A DNA stretch of 64,000 nt from Pedobacter psychrodurus. Lineage in GTDB: Bacteria; Bacteroidota; Bacteroidia; Sphingobacteriales; Sphingobacteriaceae. Each line of letters starts with the position of its first letter. The stretch's first letter is position 1. The DNA is taken from the NCBI RefSeq assembly GCF_004331735.1, contig NZ_SJSO01000024.1:1-64000 (forward strand), read 5' to 3'. Position numbers and translations under genes: made by a program. The notes beneath the pieces are model-generated. The model was not told where the DNA came from. It was given only the letters and a program-made list of their open reading frames with translations, and did not search any database. Below are positions 1-10,300 of the stretch, one piece after another.

Positions 1-1
1 A

Positions 2-238
2 GGTAAAACCAGGGTACACCGGATGGCTAATAAAGAGCTTAAAAGATTGCTGCATATGTGTGCATTATCTCTAATTCAACATAATGCGGAATTCAAAACA
101 TATTATAATAGAAAAAAGGATGAAGGGAAGCATAGCATGAGCATAATTAATGCTGTTAGAAACAAGATAGCACTAAGAGTTGCTGCAGTTATAAAAAATC
201 AAGCCAGCTATAAAAATAACTATAATATGGCTGCTTAA
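2..238 (+). CDS. IS110-family transposase, C-terminal end (cut by window edge)
   Basis: The frame is open from base 2, so this is the end of a longer gene; the ATG at 23 is internal. The residues GKTRVHRMANKELKRLLHM followed by a conserved tail (YYNRKKDEGK, then NAVRNKIALRV) match the end of the Transposase_20 domain of IS110/IS116/IS902 transposases, which act as DEDD-type recombinases without terminal inverted repeats. About 79 residues are visible of a usual 320-400. The catalytic RuvC-like part would lie to the left of the window, so intactness cannot be judged. The element end should lie between the stop codon and about 300, where a palindromic repeat begins. Confidence 0.85.
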   Translation, partial: GKTRVHRMANKELKRLLHMCALSLIQHNAEFKTYYNRKKDEGKHSMSIINAVRNKIALRVAAVIKNQASYKNNYNMAA

Positions 239-461
239 AATTTGTTTTTATCATAACAATCATGCTGATCCGATAGCTATCGGATTTATTTCAGCATCTA
301 TCATGCTACAAAGACCCTGAAATAAATTTACTCCGTAGCTTTCCGCTTCGCTACAGGTCAGGGTGACGAATCTGGTAGTATCCTTAAAAGCTGTGGGTTT
401 ATTCACAAAAAAATCCCGTTCAGCATTGCCAAACAGGATTCAAATTTATTTTAGTTAATGA
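239..461. repeat. Palindromic repeat cluster between transposase and accA
   Basis: This spacer has an 18-base perfect palindrome ATCCGATAGCTATCGGAT at 268-285, nested in an outer ATGCTGA / TCAGCAT pair (262-268 and 291-297). A second inverted pair, ACCCTGA / TCAGGGT, lies further right (about 315-365) and ends in CAGGGTGACG. The same 18-base palindrome recurs at 39727-39744. No coding potential is seen here. Confidence 0.75.
406..440 (-). terminator. Rho-independent terminator of accA
   Basis: Read on the minus strand, AATCCTGTT and AACGGGATT pair around a short loop and are followed by seven T. It starts about 20 bases past the accA stop codon. Confidence 0.8.
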
Positions 462-1424
462 TTATTCGTTTACAACACCCATCGCACAGAATTTATCAAT
501 TCTTTGTTCGATCAGTTTATCCGTTTTTAGTTTGCCTAAAGCAGCTAAATCTTTAATAAGGTAGTCTTTTAAAGTTCTGCCCATTAACTCTGGATCTTGA
601 TGCGCACCTCCAAGTGGCTCTGGAATAATGCCATCGATTAGTTTGTTGCCAAACATATCATCAGAAGTTAATTTTAGGCACTCAGCAGCTTTCTCTTTAA
701 AATCCCAGCTTCTCCATAAAATAGATGAACAAGATTCAGGAGAGATTACCGAGTACCAGGTGTGCTCTAACATATAAACTTTATCGCCGATACCAATACC
801 CAAAGCTCCTCCGGAAGCACCTTCACCTATTACAATGCAGATAATAGGTACGCGTAGAATAGACATTTCCAATAAGTTTCTGGCAATAGCTTCACCTTGT
901 CCACGTTCTTCTGCCTCTAAACCAGGGTAAGCACCCATAGTATCGATAAAAGAAACAACCGGTTTATTAAATTTTTCAGCCAAACGCATTAAACGTAATG
1001 CTTTGCGGTAACCTTCTGGGTTGGCCATACCGAAATTGCGGAACTGACGCTCTTTAGTATTTTTACCTTTTTGGTGACCAATAACCATTACCGTTTGACC
1101 ATTTATAGAAGCAAAACCGCCAATAATTGCTTTATCGTCTTTAACCGTTCTATCGCCATGCATTTCAATAAAATCATCACAGATCATATTGATGTAATCG
1201 AGGGTTTGCGGGCGATCGGCATGACGGCTCATCTGAACCTTATTCCAACCGGTTAAATTTTTATATAAGTTATTGGTAGTTTCATCTAATTTACCATCAA
1301 GCTCGTCTAAAGTGGCAGACATATCTACCTTAGTTTTTTCGGCAACTTGCTTAACCTTTTCTATCTGCTGAACTAAATCGGCAATAGGTTTTTCAAAATC
1401 GAATGATGTTTTTATTTGCTGCAT
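462..1424 (-). CDS. accA: Acetyl-CoA carboxylase, carboxyltransferase subunit alpha
   Basis: This is the alpha half of the acetyl-CoA carboxylase carboxyltransferase, which with AccD moves the carboxyl group from biotin to acetyl-CoA to give malonyl-CoA for fatty acid synthesis in the cytoplasm. The start is set at the ATG at 1424 ([14 protein letters not shown]), giving 320 residues, the normal AccA length; the 35 codons further upstream lack family similarity. Family features include the N-terminal coiled helix region (about 10-60), the GDR..DD segment, GHQKGK, the [10 protein letters not shown] motif and [12 protein letters not shown], which form the crotonase-like acyl-CoA fold. The gene is alone between a repeat-rich spacer and its own terminator, so it looks monocistronic. 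No oddities were seen. Confidence 0.97.
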   Translation of the reverse strand: MQQIKTSFDFEKPIADLVQQIEKVKQVAEKTKVDMSATLDELDGKLDETTNNLYKNLTGWNKVQMSRHADRPQTLDYINMICDDFIEMHGDRTVKDDKAIIGGFASINGQTVMVIGHQKGKNTKERQFRNFGMANPEGYRKALRLMRLAEKFNKPVVSFIDTMGAYPGLEAEERGQGEAIARNLLEMSILRVPIICIVIGEGASGGALGIGIGDKVYMLEHTWYSVISPESCSSILWRSWDFKEKAAECLKLTSDDMFGNKLIDGIIPEPLGGAHQDPELMGRTLKDYLIKDLAALGKLKTDKLIEQRIDKFCAMGVVNE

Positions 1425-2029
1425 AATTGAACCACAAAAATAAGTAATTATTTTTAGTTTGTAGTGAACAGTTTTTTGTTTGCAATTTTGAAGGGAATAA
1501 ATCTCTTTAGCGTATAGGCAAATCAGCATTGCAAATAAACCATTTATTCTTTCCCTTTTTTGATTTGGAAAGCAATTACAGTAGTTTTTCGGTTACGGCA
1601 CCCCCGCCCCCGTTTCTGCCGATAGAAAAATCGGCATCTCACTCCGGTCGGGTTTAGATTACGTCTGTTCTTGCAACTATGAGGGGTTTCCGTGCCACCG
1701 TCCTAACCTATCTAGCCCTGATTGAAGCGGCATACTTTTTTATAGCACTAACTTCAAATATCCTGTCATGCTGAGGCACGAAGCATCTCTCTCCTATGAA
1801 AAAGATGCTTCGTGCCTCAGCATGACACCAACAATAAAAAAGATATAGCTGCAAAGCAGGACTAACGATAATCAATACACTGCAAAGCGCTCCAAACAAA
1901 TCGAAAATTACTTTTAAGAGTTCGCAACTAACTAGCGCGGTGCGAAGAAATCTTTGAGCGATTTATTTGGATTCGATTCAAAGATTTCTCCATGTCGCTA
2001 CGCTTCAGTCGAAATGACGTATGAATAAA
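1425..2029. repeat. Repeat-rich spacer with two inverted repeats
   Basis: No gene is seen in these 600 bases. They hold a perfect 25-base inverted repeat with arms 1764-1788 and 1803-1827 (arm core GCTGAGGCACGAAGCAT), and a second pair GAAATCTTTGA / TCAAAGATTTC at 1947-1957 and 1978-1988 next to the end of the S10 peptidase gene, where it may end transcription. The stretch about 1565-1735 shares short blocks (GGAAAGCAATT, CTAGCCCTGATTGAAGCG) with the spacers at 19840 and 41490, so it is a decayed copy of a dispersed repeat. Confidence 0.75.
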
Positions 2030-3589
2030 TTAAAATTTCGCAGCCTCGCCTGCTTTTGGTAAGGCTTTTTTGATAAACTCACGAATATGGTTATTCGCCG
2101 TTTTAAGATCATCTTTACGTAAATACATCATGTGCCCACTCCGGTAACCTTCCCAACTCATACGGTCTTGCAGTTTGCCTGCAGCATCTAACTGCCACAT
2201 GCTGTATTTCGCGTTGAAATAATCGCAGGCACCATCGTAATAACCCGATTGCACCAATAAATGCAGATACGGATTTTGAGCCATGGCCTGACGCAAGTTA
2301 TCGCCGGTCTGGTCGCCGGTTTTGTCCCATGGGTAAACGGAACCGAACATATTGTATTTTAAATCGGTTTTATAATTCAGCTCATTACGGATGTACATAT
2401 TGATGGCTGGCGTAAAGGAATGCAACCAGGAAGTTAATTCTGCATTGTAATCTGGTCCTTCGCCAGCACTCATTTTATCGATGCCACGATAACGCGAATC
2501 TAACCTGCCAACAGTAAAGCCTTTATCTCTCAATAATTCTTTCCAAAAGAAATCGGTTGGTACGTTGAGGTTATAATCTAAAATTACTTTTTCTGAAAGA
2601 CCAGAGTAACGGGCCATTTTTACGGCAATGGCTTTCTTTTTGTCAGCAGTTAACATCCCACCCTGCGAAATAGCAGGGATTAGCTCATTAATAGTAAAAC
2701 TTTCAACTTCTGGAAGCATCGCCGTTAAATCTTTGCCTTGTAAATCGGCCGCCAGGGCTTTATGGTACCAGGCTGTAGCTGCAAAATACGGCAAACGCAA
2801 AGCTGCATCAACAGGACCGCTACGTTCAATGCCGAGCTCTGTTGGTGAAACCAATACCACACCGTTTAAATACATCCACTGGCTGTTCTGCAGCTCTAAA
2901 GCCAAGCCCGAAACGCGTGTGGTACCATAACTTTCGCCAATTAAAAATTTTGGAGAGGCCCATCGGTTATTGCGGGTTACAAAAGTATTAATCCACTCGG
3001 CCAGGTATTTAATATCGGCACGTACACCAAAAAACTTATTTGTAGGAATATCTTTACTCACCGCCCTCGAATAACCTGTATTAACCGGATCGATGTAGAT
3101 AATATCGGCAACATCTAAAATAGAATATGGATTTTCTTTATAACCATAAGGCTGCACGGGATAACCTTCGTCATCAATATTCAAAACCACAGGACCGGTA
3201 TAGGCGATGTGCATCCAAACTGAAGCTGAACCTGGGCCGCCGTTAAAAGAGATTACTAAAGGTCGCTTATCACGATTTTGCACATCGCTGCGTTCGTAAT
3301 AAGTATAAAATAAGCCTGCAATTGGTTTTCCATCTTCATCCCAAACCGGTAATGTACCTGTAGTGGCCTTGTATGGAACTGCCTTGCCATCGATATTTAC
3401 AGCATGATTGGTCACTACCGAACTCTCCACTTTAATGGTTCTTTCGTTTGCCGAAGATTTAGGTTCGTCTTTAACGGTAACCTGGGTAGTGGTTACGGTT
3501 TCTTTAGATTGGCTTTTTCTTGGTCCCTGTTGTGCATATGCAAAAACGCTTATGCTTAAAAATGTAGCAAGTATAAATCTGAATTTCAT
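2030..3589 (-). CDS. Secreted S10 family serine carboxypeptidase
   Basis: The 519-residue product (start at the ATG at 3589, MKFRFILATF) opens with a Sec signal peptide ending near AYAQ at residue 19. It then carries the alpha/beta-hydrolase carboxypeptidase fold of peptidase family S10: FNGGPGSASVW near 115-125 (oxyanion region), GESYG with the probable nucleophile Ser220, GYYDGACD with catalytic Asp452, and SGHMMYL with catalytic His486. Such enzymes remove C-terminal residues from peptides; here the site of action would be the periplasm or outside the cell. The gene stands alone, separated from locus A by a strong terminator. The substrate cannot be told from sequence. Confidence 0.9.
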   Translation of the reverse strand: MKFRFILATFLSISVFAYAQQGPRKSQSKETVTTTQVTVKDEPKSSANERTIKVESSVVTNHAVNIDGKAVPYKATTGTLPVWDEDGKPIAGLFYTYYERSDVQNRDKRPLVISFNGGPGSASVWMHIAYTGPVVLNIDDEGYPVQPYGYKENPYSILDVADIIYIDPVNTGYSRAVSKDIPTNKFFGVRADIKYLAEWINTFVTRNNRWASPKFLIGESYGTTRVSGLALELQNSQWMYLNGVVLVSPTELGIERSGPVDAALRLPYFAATAWYHKALAADLQGKDLTAMLPEVESFTINELIPAISQGGMLTADKKKAIAVKMARYSGLSEKVILDYNLNVPTDFFWKELLRDKGFTVGRLDSRYRGIDKMSAGEGPDYNAELTSWLHSFTPAINMYIRNELNYKTDLKYNMFGSVYPWDKTGDQTGDNLRQAMAQNPYLHLLVQSGYYDGACDYFNAKYSMWQLDAAGKLQDRMSWEGYRSGHMMYLRKDDLKTANNHIREFIKKALPKAGEAAKF

Positions 3590-3668
3590 TGTTTTGGTTT
3601 GGTTTCTAAATATCAAACTATTGTGCCGTTTATCAAAAAGCGCATTAGAAATGTTACTATAAAAGAAA

Positions 3669-3696
3669 AAGTCTTGGCGTTTGCCAAGACTTTTTT
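3669..3696 (-). terminator. Strong terminator at the end of locus A
   Basis: AAGTCTTGGC and GCCAAGACTT form a perfect 10-base stem with a GTTT loop, with T-rich tracts on both sides, so it can work in both directions. It lies just past the stop codon at 3722 and marks the end of the SusC-SusD-fasciclin operon. Confidence 0.9.
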
Positions 3697-3721
3697 ATTC
3701 AATTTATATCGACGTTCAGGA

Positions 3722-4114
3722 TTAACCAATTAGCGTTTCTGCCGAGGCACTATATATTTGCCAACCTATAGAAGTGTTCCCGGTAACGGTAACGTATATA
3801 TAGTATTCGTATGTACCATCAGAAATGTACCCTTCAAATTTATCAACGTTAATAGTGCCTCCGGAATGAGAAACACTTGTTAAGTTAACCGTGCCAACAC
3901 CTTGTATGGTAGCCACAATATTGGTATACAGCTGGCCTGTATTATACTGGATACTGGCAACTCCTGGCACACTATTATCTGCAGTAAAATCTTTTGTAAC
4001 AACTATTGGTGGAAGATGCTTTTTTGTGCTTTTCGCTGCATCCGATTTAAAACTGCTAAATAAACAAATGGCGGTTGCCATTAAAAATACAAAATAACGC
4101 GTTGTTGTTTTCAT
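3722..4114 (-). CDS. Small secreted protein of unknown function
   Basis: The 130-residue product has a signal peptide (hydrophobic stretch at about 8-20, then SFKSDAA) and no lipobox, so it is predicted to be periplasmic or released. The rest is rich in Thr, Val, Gly and Tyr in alternating patterns, as in a small beta-sandwich. I do not recognise a family. It is the last gene of the locus A operon, 26 bases after the DUF5007-like gene and directly before the terminator, so it is probably made with the SusC/SusD complex. It could be an accessory binding protein, but nothing in the sequence shows a ligand. Confidence 0.7.
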   Translation of the reverse strand: MKTTTRYFVFLMATAICLFSSFKSDAAKSTKKHLPPIVVTKDFTADNSVPGVASIQYNTGQLYTNIVATIQGVGTVNLTSVSHSGGTINVDKFEGYISDGTYEYYIYVTVTGNTSIGWQIYSASAETLIG

Positions 4115-4140
4115 GTTTTTAAGATTTATGGTTTTAGGAT

Positions 4141-5202
4141 TTATTTTTTGGTTGCTGCTAAAATAATCTCGTATAGATATTTACCTGGTCTGTTTATCCT
4201 AGTATTAAACCTAACGTTTAACTTAACCGGTCTTTTGCTCCAAGTACCATAAGGCAATTGCGAAGGTGGGCCCCAAGTTGCAGCACTCGCTGTATCTATT
4301 GAAGCAATATTGTTGGCATTAAGCCTATAGTAACAATTTATACCATTGCTTTGCGTATCCCAGTAAAGTGCTGGGAAAGGGCTTGTTGCATAATCGTACA
4401 ATACTGCAGTATCGGTAACTGTAGTTTTATAGGCAAAAGTAGCCAACGATTTAAGATAACTATTTCCACTTGGCCTTAGCTTATATTCGGAAGGTGTAAA
4501 TAAGGCGCCATTTTTATCTTTAAACTTAAGTACCACCTGATTTGGAAAATCGGCAATCCGTTTAATTTTTAACCAAGCGGTGGTTGAACGGCCGATTGTA
4601 GCATCAATCCAATCAGCGTCATAGGCAAATCTTACTGCCGTCTCGCTATTTGCTTCAACGGCTAATGCATATGGTGCATTAATGTATTCATACTCAACTT
4701 GCGGAGCAAGAATTATTGTACAGATATTATTGTAAACTTTGGTACCATTTGGGTTTTCAACCTGAATATCTAATAGATATTCTCCCGGAGGGATATTGTT
4801 ACTCCCCTCGTTAAAAACCATCTGACCACTCACTGGCGCAACTTCAAAAGGTGTTTTTTTAACCCTCGATCTTTTTGCATTGATTAAAGCAAGTGTAGTA
4901 TCGGTTCTAGGATCATAGGGTAGTTTCCATATGTCTATTTCGTATTCCTTGAAAAATTCTTCTGCACGCTTACCTGTTGCTTTGTTACGAACATTTAGCA
5001 AGGTTACTTTAAATGGCGGTGTAGATGCATCAGGAATTAAACCTTGCGAAAGGTAAAATGAGCCTGCATTTACCCTTAAAGGATTTGAAGAATAACGCAG
5101 GTAATCGCTTAAAAAACCTTCTTTTACTTTTTTACAGGCATTAAAGCCTATCCCAGCAATGATAAGGCACAATATGCCTCCGAATAAATATATCTTTTTC
5201 AT
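4141..5202 (-). CDS. DUF5007-like surface lipoprotein (locus A)
   Basis: The 353-residue lipoprotein has a hydrophobic leader and a lipobox ending at a Cys followed by Lys-Lys, the pattern typical of exported Bacteroidota lipoproteins. The mature part begins FLSDYLRYSSNPLRV, which resembles the start of DUF5007 proteins; family naming is from memory and not checked by search. The order of blocks (an N-terminal strand-rich part, a segment naming an element of fixed length, then a C-terminal domain ending in a beta-rich YEIILAA tail) parallels the protein at 55891-56979. It lies 10 bases downstream of a fasciclin lipoprotein and belongs to the SusC/SusD operon, so a role in binding the imported ligand at the cell surface is likely. 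Confidence 0.7.
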   Translation of the reverse strand: MKKIYLFGGILCLIIAGIGFNACKKVKEGFLSDYLRYSSNPLRVNAGSFYLSQGLIPDASTPPFKVTLLNVRNKATGKRAEEFFKEYEIDIWKLPYDPRTDTTLALINAKRSRVKKTPFEVAPVSGQMVFNEGSNNIPPGEYLLDIQVENPNGTKVYNNICTIILAPQVEYEYINAPYALAVEANSETAVRFAYDADWIDATIGRSTTAWLKIKRIADFPNQVVLKFKDKNGALFTPSEYKLRPSGNSYLKSLATFAYKTTVTDTAVLYDYATSPFPALYWDTQSNGINCYYRLNANNIASIDTASAATWGPPSQLPYGTWSKRPVKLNVRFNTRINRPGKYLYEIILAATKK

Positions 5203-5212
5203 AAAAATTGCT

Positions 5213-5914
5213 TTAAAAATCTTTTACTTTAAATGTCCATGGATGTGAGTTGCTCAGTACATGAACAATACCGTTTGTGGTTTCGATACCTGATGTTTGG
5301 CAAACAGTACTTCTATCCAATAAGCTTTCATCACCGCTTGGATCTTCCATTTTACCATTAACCATAACATCTCTGTCGCCTAAAACTTTTATAAAATAAA
5401 CCAGTTTGGCATCGTTGGTTATAATCCCATCTACCAGGTAGCCAGTTGTTTTGGTATAGGATATAATGAAACTTTCGGCAGGAGCAACAACAGAATGATG
5501 GATCTTACCTTCTTCGGTAAGCTGTGCGTACGAAATTTTACCTTTAAAAACGTAGATACCCAACGAATCGCGGAGCATTGCAGGTGTAAAATATTTAAAT
5601 AGAGAATCCAATGTATATTTTTTGTTCTCATCAATCTGACGGGCTTCGTCGCGTTTAATGTTCAGAAAATTATTAATTGAATAATTGTTTGGAACAAAGA
5701 AAGTAACATTTCCATTTATTACGTCTTTTAAACCAGCCTTATCAATTACCATCAGGGTGGTATCGAAAACTTTTTTAGGATGTGATTTCAGGAAATCGTA
5801 GGTATTAAAATTCACCTTTGGGTTACTTAGTCCGCCATCAATAATGCCGTTTCCTTTTTTACAACTAATGAATACGGCCATAGCTGCAAAAATTATAAAT
5901 ATGTATTTTTTCAT
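5213..5914 (-). CDS. Fasciclin-domain lipoprotein (locus A)
   Basis: The 233-residue protein has a lipoprotein signal (AVFISCKKG, Cys at about 18) and one FAS1 (fasciclin) domain over about 35-225. Marks of FAS1 are the early VTFFVPNNYSINNFL block, the central YFTPAMLRDSLGIYVFKGK block and the closing TNGIVHVL motif. FAS1 domains mediate adhesion or ligand binding; in SusC/SusD loci of this phylum such lipoproteins are thought to sit on the outer membrane. The gene follows SusD by 11 bases. Two other fasciclin proteins occur in locus D in the same place relative to SusD. Confidence 0.85.
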   Translation of the reverse strand: MKKYIFIIFAAMAVFISCKKGNGIIDGGLSNPKVNFNTYDFLKSHPKKVFDTTLMVIDKAGLKDVINGNVTFFVPNNYSINNFLNIKRDEARQIDENKKYTLDSLFKYFTPAMLRDSLGIYVFKGKISYAQLTEEGKIHHSVVAPAESFIISYTKTTGYLVDGIITNDAKLVYFIKVLGDRDVMVNGKMEDPSGDESLLDRSTVCQTSGIETTNGIVHVLSNSHPWTFKVKDF

Positions 5915-5925
5915 GTTGTATCTTA

Positions 5926-7377
5926 TTAGTATTTACCTTTCCAGAATTCGGTTTGGTTAATGAGGTTATTGTTCTGAAGAATGCTGTTAGCAATCGGCCA
6001 TCTCCAGCCTTTAAGTGCTTTTCGGGCATCAGTAAGCCAAATCGGACTACGATTCATCCTTACACCATCAAAGAAATTCTGACCTTCGCCGGCAAGTTCA
6101 CGAACGCGTTCGTTCATAATATCGATTTTTAAAAGGTTGCCCACAGCACTGCTTCCACCTGTATTGGCTCTCACCCGAACAACATTTAGAGCTGTTTTTG
6201 CCTCAGTATCTCTTGTTAATGCATTTAATGCTTCTGCTTTTAACAGATACATATCTGCCAGGCGGTAAATGATCAGGTTACTTTCGATATAAGGTTCTGT
6301 AGGGGTTTTGTATCCAACATCGCTGTATTTTATTAAAAGATCGATATCGGCACTGCTGCTATAACCATAAAATTTCTCTAACCTTACATCTGCTGTATTA
6401 GGGTATATATTAAACAGGAAATCCGAATTGATGTAGTATAATGGCTTGCTGAAACTATTTGTATAAGGTTCCATTAAAGTCTGAAAACCGATACCACCAT
6501 AGAAGTACGCTTCCTTTTTTGCATTAGAAGAAGGAATTACAAAAATATTCTCTTTCGAATTTGCATTTTTAAACGGCATTCTGATATTATCTGCTGTTTC
6601 CAGTCCATAGGCATCAACCCTGTTGATAATCGAATCGGTATAGGCTAGTGTTTTGGCATATTCATGACGCCAGGCAGTTACGTGGGCCAATAAGCCTAAA
6701 GCAGCTCCCTTATTTGCCCTTACCCTTTGGTATTGAGCTGTACCTTCAAAAGTCATCAATGCCGAAGCTTTACCCGCATCGCTAATGACCTGATCGGTAA
6801 TTTTTTCTTCGGGCGATTGCGCCAGAAGCTTAATCTGTTCGGCAGTATAAATAGGTTCGTTTTGCAGGGGTACTTCTCCCCAAACCCTTGCCATATAGAA
6901 ATAGCATAAACCACGTAAGAAATAGGCTTCGCCAACTATATAATTTTTGGCTTTGGCACCTCCTGCAAATGATGCATCTGGTATTGATGGTGTTTTATCG
7001 ATCACCAAATTACAAACGTTTATTACCTTATACCAGTTGGTCCAGGTGTGTGCACCACCTTCGCGATAGTAAACCGCGTTTAAACCACCATTTACATAAG
7101 GGCCCTGCATGTTGGTATCATCTGTTTTAAACTCGCCATACGGTAAGTCGCCCCAAATAAAGAAGGCATTATCGGTATACAAACTTGTTCTTAAAAGTCC
7201 ATATGCGCCGCTTATGGCACCCTGAGCATCTGCTTCAGTTTTCCAGAATTTATCATCATAAGTTGCATTATCCAATTCATTATCTAAAGCCTTTTTACAG
7301 GATGGGGCTATGAGTATGATCAGTAGTGTGGCCATTACCAGCAAACTACTTCTTGTTTTTTTATATTTCGTTTTCAT
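5926..7377 (-). CDS. RagB/SusD family nutrient-binding lipoprotein (locus A)
   Basis: The 483-residue lipoprotein (LIAPSCKKALD leader) carries the SusD fold: an N-terminal TPR-like segment with the sequence AYFLRGLCYFYMARVWGEVPL near 150-170, and a C-terminal SusD/RagB part with YRLADMYLLKAEALN, ALNVVRVRAN and ELAGEGQNFFDGVRMN. SusD proteins cap the SusC channel and bind the substrate on the surface. It lies 11 bases after SusC. The sequence does not reveal the ligand; the shared control with a GH20 enzyme suggests an amino-sugar glycan (inference). Confidence 0.93.
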   Translation of the reverse strand: MKTKYKKTRSSLLVMATLLIILIAPSCKKALDNELDNATYDDKFWKTEADAQGAISGAYGLLRTSLYTDNAFFIWGDLPYGEFKTDDTNMQGPYVNGGLNAVYYREGGAHTWTNWYKVINVCNLVIDKTPSIPDASFAGGAKAKNYIVGEAYFLRGLCYFYMARVWGEVPLQNEPIYTAEQIKLLAQSPEEKITDQVISDAGKASALMTFEGTAQYQRVRANKGAALGLLAHVTAWRHEYAKTLAYTDSIINRVDAYGLETADNIRMPFKNANSKENIFVIPSSNAKKEAYFYGGIGFQTLMEPYTNSFSKPLYYINSDFLFNIYPNTADVRLEKFYGYSSSADIDLLIKYSDVGYKTPTEPYIESNLIIYRLADMYLLKAEALNALTRDTEAKTALNVVRVRANTGGSSAVGNLLKIDIMNERVRELAGEGQNFFDGVRMNRSPIWLTDARKALKGWRWPIANSILQNNNLINQTEFWKGKY

Positions 7378-7388
7378 CTGCTTAATTT

Positions 7389-10300
7389 TTAAAATTCTAC
7401 CTGGATACCTAGTGTGTATTTTTTCGGGATGGGATATCCATCACCAAAATCGTAGCCCTGGGCATTTACAGCTTCGGCATCAATTCCAGAGAATTTCTGG
7501 AACATCACCAGATTATCTGCCATGGCGTAAAGTTTTAGGCGGTTAATGCTAAGTTTTTTCATCCACGGATTACTTTTTGGTACAAAATCATAACCCAGGT
7601 TTACGTTCTTTATCCTTACATACCAGCCTGGTTCTACATAAAAAGTTTGATTACTTCTGAATACATATAAGCCTGCAAAAGGATTTAAGGCAGGAAAAGT
7701 TGCATTATCACCTGCCGCTCTCCAGTAATTATATTGTTCATAATCGCCAATAGATGCTCTTGCCAGGTCTTCTGGATTACCATAAAACAATCCGTTCGAT
7801 AATCTTTGTGCCAGGGTATTGTTCACAATAGTTCTGCCCAAAGTAAAAGTGGTGAAGATCGACAAAGAGAAGTTTTTATACCTGAAAGCATTGTTAATAC
7901 CCCCTGTGGCTTTCGGATTTGGATCGCCATAAAAGGTAATATCGTTTTCACCATTATTATCAGATATTTTGTAATCTCCGCTAATGTCTCTCCATTTTGG
8001 CATCCCTAAAATCAATGTTCCCCATTTGGTACTTCCTACCTGCCCGGTATACGGATTTACCAACAGGTCGTTTATGGAATTAATTACCCCATCGGTAATA
8101 TACATTTGATACATATTTAACGGCTTACCCACAACATAGATAGTACCGTTGCTGTACAAATCGCGGTTTCCGTTTGGAAGTGCGGTAACAATGTTTCTAT
8201 TGAATGAGATGTTAATAGAAGGGCTCCATTGAAAAGCAGATTCAGGTTTAAAAACCCTACCAGAAATTTGAAATTCAAGTCCTGAGTTTCGAACACCAGC
8301 AGCATTACTCAATGATGTACTAAAGCCCGACGTTTCAGGAACCAATACTTTTAACATTTGCCCTGTTGTGTTTCTGATATAAGCATCAGCGGTTATACTT
8401 AGGCGGTGTTTGAAGAGATCTACATCAAGGCCGATGTTGGTTTGTGAAGATTCTTCCCATGTTAAGTTATTATTGGTTAACTTATTAAAGTTTGGATAAA
8501 TTACAGGAACGCCATCGTATGTTCCGGCGCTACTACCGTTGTAACCTGCCCCACCCAGCGAAAAGCTGTTATAACGGTCGTTATCGCCAATACTGGCTTC
8601 ATCACCACTCAAACCCCAGCTAAACCTAACTTTTGCCAAATCGATCCACGAAATATTTTTCATGAAATTTTCTTCTGTTGCTACCCAAGCTGCAGAAAAA
8701 GATGGAAAAACTGCCCATCTATTATCGCGCCCAAATCTTGATGAAGCATCAGCCCTGAGATACGAATCGAAAAGATATTTTTCTTTATAATCGTAATGCG
8801 CACTACCAAAGAAAGATAGTTTTGCATATGTAGAATGATCGGATCCTCCACTCAGATCACCTTGGGCCACACCCGATACAACTTTTATATTATCATTCGG
8901 GATGCCCTCACCAGCAACAGATAACGATTGGTTATCACGGCTCTCGAAAGCCTGACCAGCAAGAAAATTGATATTGTGGGTTTCGTTGATGCTAAAATTA
9001 TATAACAGGGTATTGGTGATCAAATATTTTAACCCTTCACTAAAACCAGAATACGCATAGGCTCTGCCGTTGTATTCGCTTCTGGCCGGACTAAAAAAAT
9101 CGCGTTTGGATGAACTATAGTTAATTGCACCTTCAGTATTAAAAGAGAGATTTTTAACAATATTGTAAGTGAGTTTGGTTACAATACTCACATTATTATC
9201 GGCATTGCTGTTCCGTACCGTTTCGTAGGGTGCCTCTATATCGGCCCTATCCTGATCGGACAAGTAAAATAAAGAAGAAGGCATACCAACAGGATTAATC
9301 TTGAAAGCATTGCGGTAGCCTTGTTCTTCTGGACGGACTCTGCCAACCATTCTTAATCCTCTACTTAACCTTAACGAGGTTTGCATCTGGAATTTCTCGC
9401 TAAAGTTTGCGCCTAAATTGGCGTTTATTGAATAACGTTCATAACCGGTGGCTTTAATAATTCCCTTTTCATTGTAATGGCCAACACCAACGCGGTAATT
9501 GAATTTTTCACTCCCTCCTGAAACGGCTAAATCCTGATTAGATACTGTTCCATTTTGATAAAATAAATCCTGCCAATTGTTATTGTTGTTAAATGATGGA
9601 TTTAAACTGTCTGTCAACATAATCGGAACCTGGTTTCTGATCTGCGTTGGATTTCCATAATTGTAGATCAGGTCCAGCTTCCTCCTTCTCTCTTCAGCCC
9701 CGATAACCGTTTCCAAAAAATCTGGCTTTTTAACTATTCCATAATAGGTATTAAAGCTTACTTTTGGAACCCCTGCAATACCTCTTTTGGTTTTGATCAG
9801 GATAACTCCATTTGCACCCCTCGAGCCATAGATAGCTGCCGCCGATGCGTCTTTTAACACATCTATAGATTCTACGTCGTTTGGATTTAGAGAGGTTAGA
9901 AAGTTGGTTCCGGTTTGCGTAAAGGCTTCAACTTCATCTTCAGATATTGGTAAGCCATCTATCACATAAAGTGGATTACTAAAAGCCCGGTCGCCATCAA
10001 ATTCTCCTGCAGACATAATCCTTGTATTTCCGCGCACCATTAAAGAGGTACTCACACCTGGCTGTCCAGTAAAATTCTGAACGTTTACACCCGGTAATTT
10101 ACCTTGCAAAAGTACATCAACACTTGCTGCTGGTAGATTTTCAATATCCTTACTGGTTACTGTTGAGAGCGCAGCGGTAGAGTTTTTCCGTTTTATCTGT
10201 TGGTATCCCACCACAAGAACATCAGTTAGTGATTGTTGATCGGGATTAAGGCTGACGTTAATTTCGCTGCGCCCGTTTACCTGAACTTCTTTTAGCTTAT

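Noticed and set aside
1708-1899. Open frame of 63 codons between accA and the S10 gene
   Set aside because: It covers the perfect inverted repeat, which explains the open frame; no leader sequence or domain is seen.
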